Shown here piece by piece: positions 31,465-44,770 of a DNA stretch of 64,000 nucleotides (positions within the stretch are counted from its first letter, which is position 1; every line of letters begins with the position of its first letter). Location of the stretch: NCBI GenBank assembly GCA_902706235.1, contig CACSJR010000001.1:186001-250000 (forward strand), read 5' to 3'. The position numbers and the translations under genes are program-made. Origin of the DNA: Citrobacter sp. 18056 (GTDB taxonomy: Bacteria; Pseudomonadota; Gammaproteobacteria; Enterobacterales; Enterobacteriaceae). Under the pieces are notes generated by a model. The model was not told where the DNA came from, did no database searches, and saw nothing but the letters and a program-made list of their open reading frames with translations.

Positions 31465-32766
31465 TCAGGCAGGGGCGTTAAGGTTTTGCGAAACGTTCAC
31501 CGGCCAGCTGAAACAGAAACGCGCGCCGCCAATCGGGCTGGCGTCGCAGCTCACTTCCCCTGACATCGCATGACCAATGGAATGCACGATAGCTAAGCCC
31601 AGTCCGCATCCTCCGGTGGCGCGGTCGCGGCTTGGGTCGAGGCGCACAAACGGCTCGAACACACGTTCGCGTTCGTCAGGCGCAATGCCCGGACCATCGT
31701 CATCAACCAGCAGTGTCGCGCGTCCGTCGTTCAGCGTCAGGCTAACCTGAATCTGCTGGTGGCTGTAGCGCATCGCATTGTTCACGAGGTTATCCAGTAC
31801 CCGTTCCATCAGACGCATATCCAGCGCGCCGTAGTGACCCGGCGTCAGTTTCACCAGAGACACATCGCGTTGAGGATTGACGGTCTGAATATCATCGACA
31901 TGGGCGCTTATCCACGCGGGGAGGTCGGGCGTGGTGAGGATCAATTCATTCTGCGGGCGGTCGAGGCGCGCGTAGGTCAGCAGTTCGTCGATAAGCGCTT
32001 CGAGCTGACCGATATCCCGGTTCAGCGCCTGAGATTCCGCGTCGGTTAAATTCTCGCTCATCTCAAGACGGTAGCGCAGACGCACCAGCGGGGTACGCAG
32101 TTCGTGGGCTATCCCGTCGGTGAGCTGTTTTTTACTGGCGATCAGCGTATTGATGTTGTCCGCCATCTGGTTGAACACCACCCCAAGCCGTTCAAAGCTC
32201 GACATACTGTCAAAATGAATACGCTCGGTAAGGTGTCCTTCACCAAAGCGCTGGGCTGCGGTTTCCAGACGTAGCATGTCCTGCCAGTGCGGTCGCATCC
32301 AGATAAACACAGGGAAGGCCAGCGAGATGGCGATAAACGCCAGCAGGGCGACGTCCAGCAATCGCATTTCATGCAGGTAATAGAGATACGGCACCGGGCC
32401 GACGGCCAAAACGTAATGACTGCGCGGAATGCGCTGAATAAAAGTGTACTGATCGTCGAGTGCGACGATATCGCCCCGGCGCAAATGCTCCATCGAGCTT
32501 TCTGCCAGCTGGAATTTATTCAATGGCTCAATGCGTAAATCGAAAGAGAGATTGAGATCAAGCTCTTTAAGGGTCTTACTCCAGTCCCGGGGCGGGATTT
32601 CACGCAGTTCGCTGCGCATCAGATAAAGCGAACTTTTCATCAGATCGTCGAGGGACTGTCGGCCCGCGCGTTCGGCAGTGAATTTATACACCAGCCCGAC
32701 CAGCATGGTCATCACCAGAAAGCAGACAAACAGCAGCAGGTAAAACTGCACGAACAACTTTTTCAT
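31465..32766 (-). CDS. rstB: Sensor histidine kinase RstB
   Basis: A 433-residue two-helix membrane sensor kinase. TM1 is about 5-27, the periplasmic sensor 30-135, TM2 138-157 and the HAMP 158-210. The phosphorylated His221 is in [10 protein letters not shown], followed by the ATPase boxes NNAMRYS, DDGPGI and [10 protein letters not shown]. It phosphorylates RstA; the pair is part of the PhoPQ network and acid or envelope responses in enterics. It lies 24 bases downstream of rstA in the same operon. Confidence 0.97.
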   Translation of the reverse strand: MKKLFVQFYLLLFVCFLVMTMLVGLVYKFTAERAGRQSLDDLMKSSLYLMRSELREIPPRDWSKTLKELDLNLSFDLRIEPLNKFQLAESSMEHLRRGDIVALDDQYTFIQRIPRSHYVLAVGPVPYLYYLHEMRLLDVALLAFIAISLAFPVFIWMRPHWQDMLRLETAAQRFGEGHLTERIHFDSMSSFERLGVVFNQMADNINTLIASKKQLTDGIAHELRTPLVRLRYRLEMSENLTDAESQALNRDIGQLEALIDELLTYARLDRPQNELILTTPDLPAWISAHVDDIQTVNPQRDVSLVKLTPGHYGALDMRLMERVLDNLVNNAMRYSHQQIQVSLTLNDGRATLLVDDDGPGIAPDERERVFEPFVRLDPSRDRATGGCGLGLAIVHSIGHAMSGEVSCDASPIGGARFCFSWPVNVSQNLNAPA

Positions 32767-32790
32767 TTCTGGCCCCGGAAGTACGAAAAA

Positions 32791-33510
32791 TTAGTTATCC
32801 CAGGCGTGGGGCGCGAAAAGATAGCCCTTATTACGCACGGTTTTAATACGGTACGGCTCGGTGGCGCTATCGAGCAGCTTTTTACGCAGGCGAGAAATCG
32901 CCACGTCCACGCTGCGGTCCATCCCGTCATAGGTCACGCCGCGCAAGTTTTTCAGCAGCGCGTCGCGGTCCATAATTTGCCCTGCATGGGTTGCAAGCTC
33001 CCACAGCAGGTCAAAATCGGCGGTCGACAGGGTGACATTCACGCCGCTGAGCAATACCTGGCGATTGACCGGGTCGATAGACAGCGTTCCAAAGCGGATC
33101 GCTTTATGCTGCATCAGTCCGGTTGCCGGTTTCTCTCCTGTCGGCTGTGCAACGTGCTGACGCAAGTGCAGACGCAGACGTGCCAAAAGCACCGCAGGCG
33201 GGGTGGTTTTGAGGATATAGTCGCTGGCGCCCATTTCCAGAGACAGAATATGGTTCATGTCGCTGTCGAGCGAGGTCAGCAGAACGATCGGGCCTTGCCA
33301 CTGCGCGCGCAAATCGCGGCAAATGGTCATCCCATCTTTGCCGGGCAGCATGATGTCGAGCAGGACCAGATCGGGTTTTTCACGCAGAACCACTTCTTCA
33401 GCGCGGTCACCGCGCGGTTCAACGATAACGTCCATATCATGCTTGCCAAGGTAGGCGGCGATGAGCGATCCGACTTCCGGATCATCTTCCACAAAAACGA
33501 TCTTATTCAT
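32791..33510 (-). CDS. rstA: Response regulator RstA (OmpR family)
   Basis: 239 residues. The receiver domain has the acidic pair EDD at 8-10, phospho-acceptor Asp52 (LLDIMLPG), Thr/Ser in LLTS and Lys in YILK. A C-terminal winged helix follows, with DRDALLKNLRGVTYDGMDRSVDVAISRLRKKL. It regulates genes through TACA-repeat RstA boxes, and in E. coli these include asr and csgD. A PhoP box-like repeat lies upstream. It is divergent from ydgC. Confidence 0.97.
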   Translation of the reverse strand: MNKIVFVEDDPEVGSLIAAYLGKHDMDVIVEPRGDRAEEVVLREKPDLVLLDIMLPGKDGMTICRDLRAQWQGPIVLLTSLDSDMNHILSLEMGASDYILKTTPPAVLLARLRLHLRQHVAQPTGEKPATGLMQHKAIRFGTLSIDPVNRQVLLSGVNVTLSTADFDLLWELATHAGQIMDRDALLKNLRGVTYDGMDRSVDVAISRLRKKLLDSATEPYRIKTVRNKGYLFAPHAWDN

Positions 33511-33565
33511 ATCAACTGTGCGAGGCGAAAAAAGCTAAAATACACCGCCATTCTGTGGGGTGCTA

Positions 33566-33582
33566 TTAATCTTTCATAAACA
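33566..33582 (-). promoter_or_regulatory. Probable PhoP box upstream of rstA
   Basis: On the minus strand TGTTTA-TGAAA-GATTAA (33582 to 33566) matches the PhoP repeat with two mismatches in the second half. A weak -10 CAGAAT follows 10 bases later. PhoP activation of rstA is established in E. coli and Salmonella, which supports the call. Confidence 0.6.
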
Positions 33583-33635
33583 ATGTAACTTCCGCTATCC
33601 TCGACTCATTCATCGGGTGAATTGTAGGCTGGAAG

Positions 33636-33971
33636 ATGGCTTTACTGATAAAAGCGGCGCTGGGTGCGCTGGTGGTGTTATTGATTGGTGTGCTGGCGAA
33701 AACGAAAAATTATTATATTGCCGGGCTTATTCCTCTGTTTCCGACGTTCGCCCTGATTGCGCATTATATTATTGCCAGCGAGCGGGGCATCGAGGCGCTG
33801 CGCACCACCATCGTGTTTGGTATGTGGTCGATCATTCCCTACTTTTTCTATCTGCTTTCGCTGTGGTATTTCACCGGCTTTCTGCGCCTGCCGTTGGCGC
33901 TGGCAGGCGCAGTCGGGTGCTGGAGTCTGAGCGCGTGGCTGTTAATCGCCCTCTGGAGCCGGGTGCATTAA
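33636..33971 (+). CDS. ydgC: YdgC, GlpM-family inner-membrane protein
   Basis: 111 residues with four membrane helices, the same length as E. coli YdgC. LIKAALGALVVLLIGVLAKTKNYYIAGL at the N-terminus is typical of the GlpM family. Its stop codon overlaps that of the convergent folM by four bases. Its function is not established; GlpM relatives have been tied to alginate production in Pseudomonas. Confidence 0.92.
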   Translation: MALLIKAALGALVVLLIGVLAKTKNYYIAGLIPLFPTFALIAHYIIASERGIEALRTTIVFGMWSIIPYFFYLLSLWYFTGFLRLPLALAGAVGCWSLSAWLLIALWSRVH

Positions 33972-34690
33972 CGCAGCGGACGACCGCCGTCGACGCCGAA
34001 CGACCGTCCGGTGACGTAACAACTGGTCAGCAGATAATCCACCAGGTCGATAATTTCTTTTTCGCCAGGCGCGACTTTCATCAGCGATTTATTCAGCGCC
34101 TGCTGGCGATATTCCGCATCATCACTTTCATTAAACAAAATCAACGCCGGGGCGATGGCGTTGACCTTCACTTCCGGCGCCAGCTTGCGGGCAAATGAGC
34201 GGGTCATATTGTCGAGCGCGGCTTTACTGGCGGCGTAGGCGATATGCTTGTCGCTGCCTTTTTCCACCACGTAATCGGTGAAATGAATGATATCGCTGGA
34301 CGCGTGGCCGTGACCGCGCAACAGTGTTTCCAGCGCATGATTCAGTAAGTAGGGCGCATTAACGTGAATTTGCATCATCTGTTGCATCACGTCGCTCAAT
34401 GAAACGCCGGGCTTTTCGGCCCGCCAGCTACTGGCATTGTGAATGACCGCCCGCAGGCTATTGGTATGGGTTTTCACGGTTTCCGCGAAAGATAAAATGC
34501 CGTCATCACTGGAAAAATCGGCTGCGATGCACAACGCACCGGCACGTTCCAGCACACCGATAGCGTCATAGCGCGTGCGGTAGCTGACAATCACCGGCTG
34601 CTGTTGATTCAGAAAATGATGGGCAAGGGCGAGGCCGATACGGCGGCCTCCACCGGTAATCAGGACGGGGCGGGAATGACTTTCTCCCAT
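33968..34690 (-). CDS. folM: Dihydromonapterin reductase FolM
   Basis: A 240-residue short-chain dehydrogenase reducing dihydromonapterin to tetrahydromonapterin with NADPH, with minor dihydrofolate reductase activity. The Rossmann motif TGGGRRIG is at 11-18 and the active site YAASKAAL (Tyr-x3-Lys) near residue 152. GGRPLR is at the C-terminus. I use the ATG at 34690 because GGAG sits 7 bases upstream; the frame extends further with no match. It is convergent with ydgC. Confidence 0.95.
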   Translation of the reverse strand: MGESHSRPVLITGGGRRIGLALAHHFLNQQQPVIVSYRTRYDAIGVLERAGALCIAADFSSDDGILSFAETVKTHTNSLRAVIHNASSWRAEKPGVSLSDVMQQMMQIHVNAPYLLNHALETLLRGHGHASSDIIHFTDYVVEKGSDKHIAYAASKAALDNMTRSFARKLAPEVKVNAIAPALILFNESDDAEYRQQALNKSLMKVAPGEKEIIDLVDYLLTSCYVTGRSFGVDGGRPLR

Positions 34691-34725
34691 CGTTTTCTCC
34701 TTAGGGTCGCGATGGGGTAAGCGCA

Positions 34726-36108
34726 TTACCCCACTAATATCCACGTTGCCGGCACGGCGGCAACCAGTAATAAACCAATCAGCGCCATTTCACGACGCTT
34801 GAGCGTGTCACTCAACGAGTGCGTACGGCGAGCATACATAAACACCAGCAGGCCCGGTGCGTACAGCACAACCGACAGCAGCAGGTGCATCGGTCCGGAA
34901 GCATACAGTAACCATAAGCCATAAATGCAGGCACCGATACCCACCGCTTTATGTAGCGGACGTGTTGCCATCTTCAGCAGGAACGCGCCGACAAGGAAAT
35001 ACGGCACCAGAATCATCTCTGAGGCGATGGTCAGCAGCGTATTGTAGTCAGAGCCGGTGATCCCAATCAGGATCAGACACACTTGCACACTGATGTTGGT
35101 CAACCACAGCGAAGACGACGGCGCGTTATTTTTATTCTGACGGGCAAAAATGCGAGGGAATGCCTTATGCGTCGCTGCCAGATACGGCACTTCGGCCGCC
35201 ATAATGGTCCAGCTCAGGTACGCGCCACACACGGAGACAATCAGTCCTGCTGCAATTACCACTTCGCCCCAGGAACCCATCAGACGTACCATCAGGCCAG
35301 CCATCGACGGATTTCGCATCTCAGCGAGTTCAGGACGCGGTACGACACCCAACGACAGCAGAGTAACCAGCAGATACACGCTTAACGCAGAAAGCACCGC
35401 CAGCAGCGTGGCGCGGCCAACATCCTTCTTATTCCGCGCGCGGGCAGAAACCACCACCGCGCCTTCGACGCCGATGAACACCCACAGGGTAATGAGCATC
35501 GTGCCTTTAACCTGTTCCCACACTGGCACGCCCAGCGCCACGCCGCTGAAATCCAGACTGAAGGTGTCGCTGCTGAAGGCCATCGCCGCCAGTACGATAA
35601 ACAGGCCGAGCGGCACCAGCTTCGCCAGCGTAGCCACTACATTAATGCTGGCTGCGGTCTGCACGCCGCGCAGCACCAGGAAATGCACCACCCATAGCAG
35701 CACCGAGGCGCCAATCATCGCCTGCCAGGTATTACCGTCGCCAAACAGGCGCAGTTCTGGCGTATCAGTAAAGAAACTCAGGGCTGAAAACACGATGACG
35801 AGGTAGGAGACGTTGGCGATTACTGCACAGAGCCAGTAACCCCAAGCGGAGCAGAAGCCAATCAGCTCGCCGAAGCCTTCACGGGCGTAGGTGAAAATGC
35901 CGCCATCCAGATCCGGACGAATGCGGGTCAGCAGTAACATGGCGAAAGCGAGGAACAAAATGCCCACGCCGGTAATGGCCCAACCAATAAGCAGTGCGGA
36001 AGGGCTGGCCACTTCGGCCATGTTCTGCGGCAAACTGAATACGCCTGCACCGAGCATTGAGCTGAGTACCAGGGCCGTCAAGGCACCAAGGCCGAGTTTC
36101 TTTTCCAT
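34726..36108 (-). CDS. ydgI: YdgI, ArcD-like amino-acid antiporter
   Basis: An APC-superfamily (basic amino acid/polyamine antiporter) inner-membrane protein of 460 residues and about 12-13 helices. The N-terminal SSMLGAGVFSLPQNM is the unwound-helix substrate motif, and GGIFTYAREGFGELIGFCSAWGYW is also typical. It is annotated by homology as an arginine/ornithine antiporter, unproven. I chose the second ATG (36108), which has AGGA at proper spacing; the first (36114) overlaps it. Confidence 0.9.
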   Translation of the reverse strand: MEKKLGLGALTALVLSSMLGAGVFSLPQNMAEVASPSALLIGWAITGVGILFLAFAMLLLTRIRPDLDGGIFTYAREGFGELIGFCSAWGYWLCAVIANVSYLVIVFSALSFFTDTPELRLFGDGNTWQAMIGASVLLWVVHFLVLRGVQTAASINVVATLAKLVPLGLFIVLAAMAFSSDTFSLDFSGVALGVPVWEQVKGTMLITLWVFIGVEGAVVVSARARNKKDVGRATLLAVLSALSVYLLVTLLSLGVVPRPELAEMRNPSMAGLMVRLMGSWGEVVIAAGLIVSVCGAYLSWTIMAAEVPYLAATHKAFPRIFARQNKNNAPSSSLWLTNISVQVCLILIGITGSDYNTLLTIASEMILVPYFLVGAFLLKMATRPLHKAVGIGACIYGLWLLYASGPMHLLLSVVLYAPGLLVFMYARRTHSLSDTLKRREMALIGLLLVAAVPATWILVG

Positions 36109-36247
36109 GGGCATCCTGTCGAAGGAAGAATAAAAGCCAGAATATTTATTTGGCTAAAACGCATAAAAATGGAAGATTACGCTACGGCGCGCGATTTTAC
36201 GGAGAGAGTCGGTGGCATGCAATGGCGTAAGGCAGAAAAAAATAAAA

Positions 36248-36267
36248 AAGGCAGCCGAGGCTGCCTT
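36248..36267 (-). terminator. ydgH terminator
   Basis: AAGGCAGCC-TC-GGCTGCCTT followed by TTTTATTTTTTT on the minus strand, just past the ydgH stop. Confidence 0.88.
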
Positions 36268-36285
36268 ATCTGTCTTGAAAAGCAA

Positions 36286-37248
36286 TTACTTATAGAGGTC
36301 GGCGCTGATGGTCATATTACCACCACGTTCCTGCCACTGGCGGGTAATGTGGTAGTACTTAGCCCCTTTCTTAGCAGCACGCTTAGCGACCTGATAAGAG
36401 ATTTCAGTCATGTTGCCGTAGTTACCGGTGAACTGAATATCATCAAACGGTACCATCTGGGCGGCGGTGACTTTGTTCAGCTCTTCAATCTTCGTCCCGT
36501 CTGGCAGCGTGACGCTGTAACGTCCACCTTTAGTCGACTGTGTTTCGAAGAACAGACCTACGCCCGCAGCCGAAGCCGAAGTCGAGCCGACGGTGGAGGA
36601 TGTCGCCACGCCTGGGATTTCAACTTTCTTCGCCGCTTCACCACCTTCCGCTAATGCCGCACGTCCTGCATCAGAATTTGCCGGGATTGCATCCGGGCTC
36701 TGAACCACACGCTTCTTCGCATCGGCTTTATAGATGTAGGCGGTGACACGCTGGTTACCGCCGCCGTTGGCATCCACCTGACGAACGATAAAGAACGACG
36801 CGGCGCCTTTCTCTTTCGCGGCTTTCGCAATGGCAGAGTTAACGTCAGGCTGGCTGCGGTAAAAACCCTGTACGGTGACGGTGTCGAATGGCTCAATCAG
36901 GGCAGCCTGGTCTTTCGGCAGTTCAGTCACGCCATCAATTACGCGGTTTTTAGGTGCGTCGGCTTTAGCGGCATCGTCTTTATATAAGTCTGCGGTAACG
37001 CGCCAGTTGCCACTGCTGGAGAAATCGGACGTATCGACGACGTAGAAGGAGGCTGCGCCTGCTTTATCGGCTTTACGGGAAACAGCATCAACGGCGTCAC
37101 CAATAGCATTAAAACGACCGGTGATAACGATACGATCGTACGGCTTGAGGGCTGCCGCTTGCTCCGGCGTTAACTCGGTTGCTGCACTGGCGGAAAAAGC
37201 CGCTGCAGACAGGAGAGCGGACGCCAGGAGGGTGTACTTAAGCTTCAT
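36286..37248 (-). CDS. ydgH: YdgH, DUF1471 periplasmic protein
   Basis: 320 residues with a signal peptide (about 1-22, ending SASA). Three DUF1471/YhcN-like domains follow, each with an alternating GxYRVTADLYK-type strand: about 30-105, 125-190 and 250-320 (NWRVTADLYK, NQRVTAYIYK, NMTISADLYK). Single-domain relatives such as BhsA and McbA act in stress and biofilm responses. The role of the three-domain YdgH (SssB in some literature) is unsettled. It is divergent from pntA. Confidence 0.93.
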   Translation of the reverse strand: MKLKYTLLASALLSAAAFSASAATELTPEQAAALKPYDRIVITGRFNAIGDAVDAVSRKADKAGAASFYVVDTSDFSSSGNWRVTADLYKDDAAKADAPKNRVIDGVTELPKDQAALIEPFDTVTVQGFYRSQPDVNSAIAKAAKEKGAASFFIVRQVDANGGGNQRVTAYIYKADAKKRVVQSPDAIPANSDAGRAALAEGGEAAKKVEIPGVATSSTVGSTSASAAGVGLFFETQSTKGGRYSVTLPDGTKIEELNKVTAAQMVPFDDIQFTGNYGNMTEISYQVAKRAAKKGAKYYHITRQWQERGGNMTISADLYK

Positions 37249-39299
<2,051 letters not shown>

Positions 39300-39306
39300 G
39301 GGGTAG

Positions 39307-40698
<1,392 letters not shown>

Positions 40699-40724
40699 TT
40701 ACCTGATATAAATCTGTGCTTAAA

Positions 40725-40757
40725 GCCGTCTTCCGGTAAAAGGAAGGCGGCTTTTTT
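40725..40757 (+). terminator. pntAB terminator
   Basis: GCCGTCTTCC-GGTAAAA-GGAAGGCGGC with one G-U pair, followed by six Ts, 26 bases after pntB. Confidence 0.9.
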
Positions 40758-40807
40758 GTTATGATGGCCGTCACATTTTGAATCAGCAGCAGTGAAGGGA
40801 GAGCAGC

Positions 40808-41446
40808 GTGTTTGCGGATTTTGGCGTACTGAATTACTGGACTTACCTGGTCGGCGCGATATTTATCATTCTGGTGCCGGGGCCTAATACCTTTTTTGTG
40901 CTCAAAACCGGGGCCGCATACGGTATCCGCACTGGCTATCTGGCCGCGCTGGCGGTGTTTATCGGCGATGCGGTGCTGATGTTCCTCTCCTGGGCGGGGG
41001 TCGCCACGCTGATTAAAACCACGCCGGTGCTGTTTAACATTGTCCGTTATCTGGGCGCACTGTATCTGCTATATCTCGGGCTTAAAATGCTGTGGGCAGT
41101 TATCAAACAAAAAGGTGGCGAGCACATGCACACTGCTGACCAGCGCAGCACTATTTTCAAACGCGCGCTGACGCTGAGCCTGACCAACCCGAAAGCGATT
41201 CTGTTCTACGTCTCATTCTTCGTTCAGTTCATTGACGTGAACTCCACCACGCCGGGTCTGGCATTCCTGATCCTCGGCGTCACGCTGGAAATCGTCAGCT
41301 TCACCTATCTCAGCTTCCTGATTGTCTCCGGTTCGCTGGTGACCCGTTTCGTTGGCAGCCGTAAAAAGCTGGTGAAGCTCGGCAATAGTCTGATTGGCCT
41401 GGTGTTCGTCGGATTTGCCGCACGACTGGCATCATTACAGTCTTAA
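40808..41446 (+). CDS. leuE: Leucine exporter LeuE (RhtB/LysE family)
   Basis: 212 residues, the same length as E. coli LeuE and closely similar throughout ([16 protein letters not shown] at the start, [21 protein letters not shown] at the end). Six membrane helices; the LysE motif VPGPNT is at about 24-29. It exports leucine and some analogues. The start is GTG with GGGAGAG about 6 bases upstream. In E. coli leuE sits near yeaR, not pntB, so its position here is a rearrangement or separate acquisition. Confidence 0.93.
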   Translation: MFADFGVLNYWTYLVGAIFIILVPGPNTFFVLKTGAAYGIRTGYLAALAVFIGDAVLMFLSWAGVATLIKTTPVLFNIVRYLGALYLLYLGLKMLWAVIKQKGGEHMHTADQRSTIFKRALTLSLTNPKAILFYVSFFVQFIDVNSTTPGLAFLILGVTLEIVSFTYLSFLIVSGSLVTRFVGSRKKLVKLGNSLIGLVFVGFAARLASLQS

Positions 41447-41522
41447 TATTTCCCTCGCTCCTGTGAGGTTTTTGCTTTTTGCGGGTGGGTTGGTTAGCAT
41501 TCCGCTTCAAAAGGGGAAACTG

Positions 41523-41750
41523 ATGAAAAAAGCAATCTTAGCCATATCTGTAGTGCTTATCGCTGGATGTTCATCTCAGTCTGAACAGAACCCAGAACCT
41601 GGCCTCTCAAATCCTGCTTCTATTTACTGCATCAAGCAGGGCGGCAAACTGAGCATTGTTAACTCTGGCAATGGCGAAGTTGGCTACTGCAATCTGCCTA
41701 ATAAAGAGCGGGTAGAGGAGTGGGAACTATATCGCCGAATGGGACATTGA
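41523..41750 (+). CDS. DUF333 lipoprotein (YoaF-like)
   Basis: 75 residues: signal peptide with lipobox LIAGC (Cys16), then a DUF333 domain with the pattern NPASIYCIKQGGKL and GEVGYCNLPNKERVEEWELYRR. E. coli YoaF has the same arrangement. The start is set by AAGGGG before the ATG at 41523. DUF333 proteins are often labelled hemolysin-like or inhibitor-like without proof. It may be co-transcribed with leuE. Confidence 0.85.
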   Translation: MKKAILAISVVLIAGCSSQSEQNPEPGLSNPASIYCIKQGGKLSIVNSGNGEVGYCNLPNKERVEEWELYRRMGH

Positions 41751-41885
41751 CATTATTTTACTTAACGGATTGTTTATAAATAAACAGTCCATTTGCACGC
41801 GACTTGAAAATCCAGCATTTAAAGCTAAATTTAGGTTGTGATTTTGTTGCATCTTTGCGGCGAATTTAACCTCAGGGAGCGTGTT

Positions 41886-42410
41886 ATGGATTTTTTAAAG
41901 AGAACCAAAGCTGAAGCGCGAAACTATGGCGTCGCATTATGGGCCGGTTTTTTAGGTGGAAACTTATCGAGTTTCGTAAAGTGGGGGACAGAAAATCCTA
42001 TGCCTCCCCGTACTGCAGACAGAGCTATCCCACCGGCAGAAATGCTTCAGGACGTTGGATTTCAGGTGAATGAAATGATCTATCACTATTCAGGTCACGT
42101 CGTGAACTGGGGAGTGGCAGGTATCCATCATATGTTCTCTATCGGTTTTGCTATGTTTTATTGCCTCGTTGCAGAAGTATTCCCGGCAATTAAATTATGG
42201 CAGGGCGCTGCTTTTGCCATACTCGTTACCATTGGGTTTCATGGTGTTATGTTGCCAGTATTTCATTGGGCTCCGCCATTATGGCAATTGCCTTTTGATG
42301 AGCTTCTCTCGGAGACGCTCGGGCATATCCTTTGGATGTGGGCAATTGAGATTGTTCGACGTGACATCCGTAATCGAATAACGAAAAAACCAGACCCCGA
42401 GTTTCAGTGA
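41886..42410 (+). CDS. YagU-family (DUF1440) inner-membrane protein
   Basis: 174 residues with four membrane helices. Family marks are FVKWGTENPMPPR near residue 30, HVVNWGVAGIHHMFSIGFAMFYCLVAEVFP mid-protein and IEIVRRDIRNRIT-PDPE at the C-terminus. E. coli YagU, linked to acid resistance, is about 30 residues longer in the first periplasmic loop. The ATG at 41886 follows AGGGAGCG. A solid terminator follows. Confidence 0.88.
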   Translation: MDFLKRTKAEARNYGVALWAGFLGGNLSSFVKWGTENPMPPRTADRAIPPAEMLQDVGFQVNEMIYHYSGHVVNWGVAGIHHMFSIGFAMFYCLVAEVFPAIKLWQGAAFAILVTIGFHGVMLPVFHWAPPLWQLPFDELLSETLGHILWMWAIEIVRRDIRNRITKKPDPEFQ

Positions 42411-42453
42411 TTAGCTGTTAATCACCGTAATAGTTATGAGATCATTCTATAAG

Positions 42454-42477
42454 GGCTCGCTTTGGCGAGCCTTTTTT
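42454..42477 (+). terminator. Terminator after the YagU-like gene
   Basis: GGCTCGC-TTTG-GCGAGCC followed by six Ts. Confidence 0.92.
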
Positions 42478-42654
42478 ATGAATTTTTTGATGCAGGCACC
42501 CAATTCCCGCGCCGCTATTGGGTTGTGTATGCTGAACGGGAGTCCGCGGTTGATAAATCGCGTCGGTAGCTGGCATTCAATGAAGCGCTTTTTTCTTGAG
42601 TCACTTCATAATACCACCAATAACCTTGCACTTTAGGAGGATACTTGTAGACGA

Positions 42655-42876
42655 GTGATACCCAAAAATCCAAAAATAAATGATAAGAAGATTGAATTTG
42701 GTGAGTGTATGAACTGGATGTATTACCTCGGGCATTGGTGGCGGATTGTGAAGTTTGAAGAGAACAGTGTATTCATCCTTTTTCCAGAATTCGGAGCGTC
42801 CTCTCTGATGGTCTCAGAGTTGACGCTGCGCGATATTATGAAGTCCTACTGGGGTTTTAAATCTTCGCTTGTTTAA
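42655..42876 (+). CDS. Hypothetical 73-residue protein
   Basis: I do not recognise this protein. The frame from the GTG at 42655 encodes a Trp/Tyr/Phe-rich chain (CMNWMYYLGHWWRIVKFEENSVFILFPEF) with balanced charge and no repeats, which looks protein-like. A strong AGGAGG (42635-42640) is 14 bases before the GTG, too far for normal initiation; the in-frame ATG at 42709 would give a shorter product. It is isolated between a terminator and the frmR region in an AT-richer patch. It could be an accessory or degraded gene. Confidence 0.5.
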   Translation: MIPKNPKINDKKIEFGECMNWMYYLGHWWRIVKFEENSVFILFPEFGASSLMVSELTLRDIMKSYWGFKSSLV

Positions 42877-43194
42877 GGTCGGAAAAAGCATATTTCACCC
42901 AATCCACTCTTTGACGCTATCACGATAACCGTGCAGGCCCGATAGCAAGCCGTCAGGGAGTGGGCTCTTCGTCATAAATGACCTATCGCAGACTCAATTT
43001 CATCTGTATTTATCAGGAAGTATTGCGGCCAAAAGCGCTTTCAGGGGCAATTTTGGGGCGATAAAAGGCCTGGTTATGTCTGATAGTGTCTTTTGCCTGT
43101 TTTTGTCAACCGACTGATAAGCATGAAAAAGTTAATGTATACAGGCAAATGCTAAAAAAGCTACTATACTCCTCTATAGTATTTGGGGGGGCCT
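42877..43194. other. Spacer upstream of frmR
   Basis: 318 bases without a credible gene. The last 50 contain the frmR promoter/operator; the rest shows no recognisable repeat, terminator or RNA. Confidence 0.4.
43162..43181 (+). promoter_or_regulatory. FrmR operator
   Basis: The inverted repeat TACTATA-CTCCTC-TATAGTA is followed by a G7 run just before the frmR start. This G/C-tract plus AT-repeat layout is typical of CsoR/RcnR/FrmR-family operators. Confidence 0.75.
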
Positions 43195-44612
<1,418 letters not shown>

Positions 44613-44619
44613 TGCGCAG

Positions 44620-44645
44620 GCCAGCGGAGCCATTCCGCTGGCTTT
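44620..44645 (+). terminator. frmA terminator
   Basis: GCCAGCGGA-GCCAT-TCCGCTGGC followed by a short TTT, 7 bases after the frmA stop. Confidence 0.75.
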
Positions 44646-44691
44646 ACCCCGCGTAATCTCCAAAGTGTGATCGATGTAGCGCTTTTACCTG

Positions 44692-44718
44692 TAAGCAATC
44701 TCCCCGCCAGGCCGATGA
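44692..44718 (+). promoter_or_regulatory. Sigma-28 (FliA) promoter of the chemoreceptor gene
   Basis: TAAG-N15-GCCGATGA departs from the FliA consensus TAAA-N15-GCCGATAA by one base in each element and has the exact 15-base spacing. It lies 53 bases before the chemoreceptor ATG. Confidence 0.85.
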
Positions 44719-44770
44719 CAATCTAACGGGCGTTTTGGTACGCCTCTTACAATAAGAGAGTCGATAAGCC

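Noticed and set aside
41453-41475. CCTC/GAGG hairpin with T-run after leuE as a terminator
   Set aside because: Only a 4-bp stem; too weak to call.
42436-42636. A 66-codon frame after the YagU-like gene
   Set aside because: It runs through the intrinsic terminator at 42454-42477 and has no ribosome-binding site or similarity.
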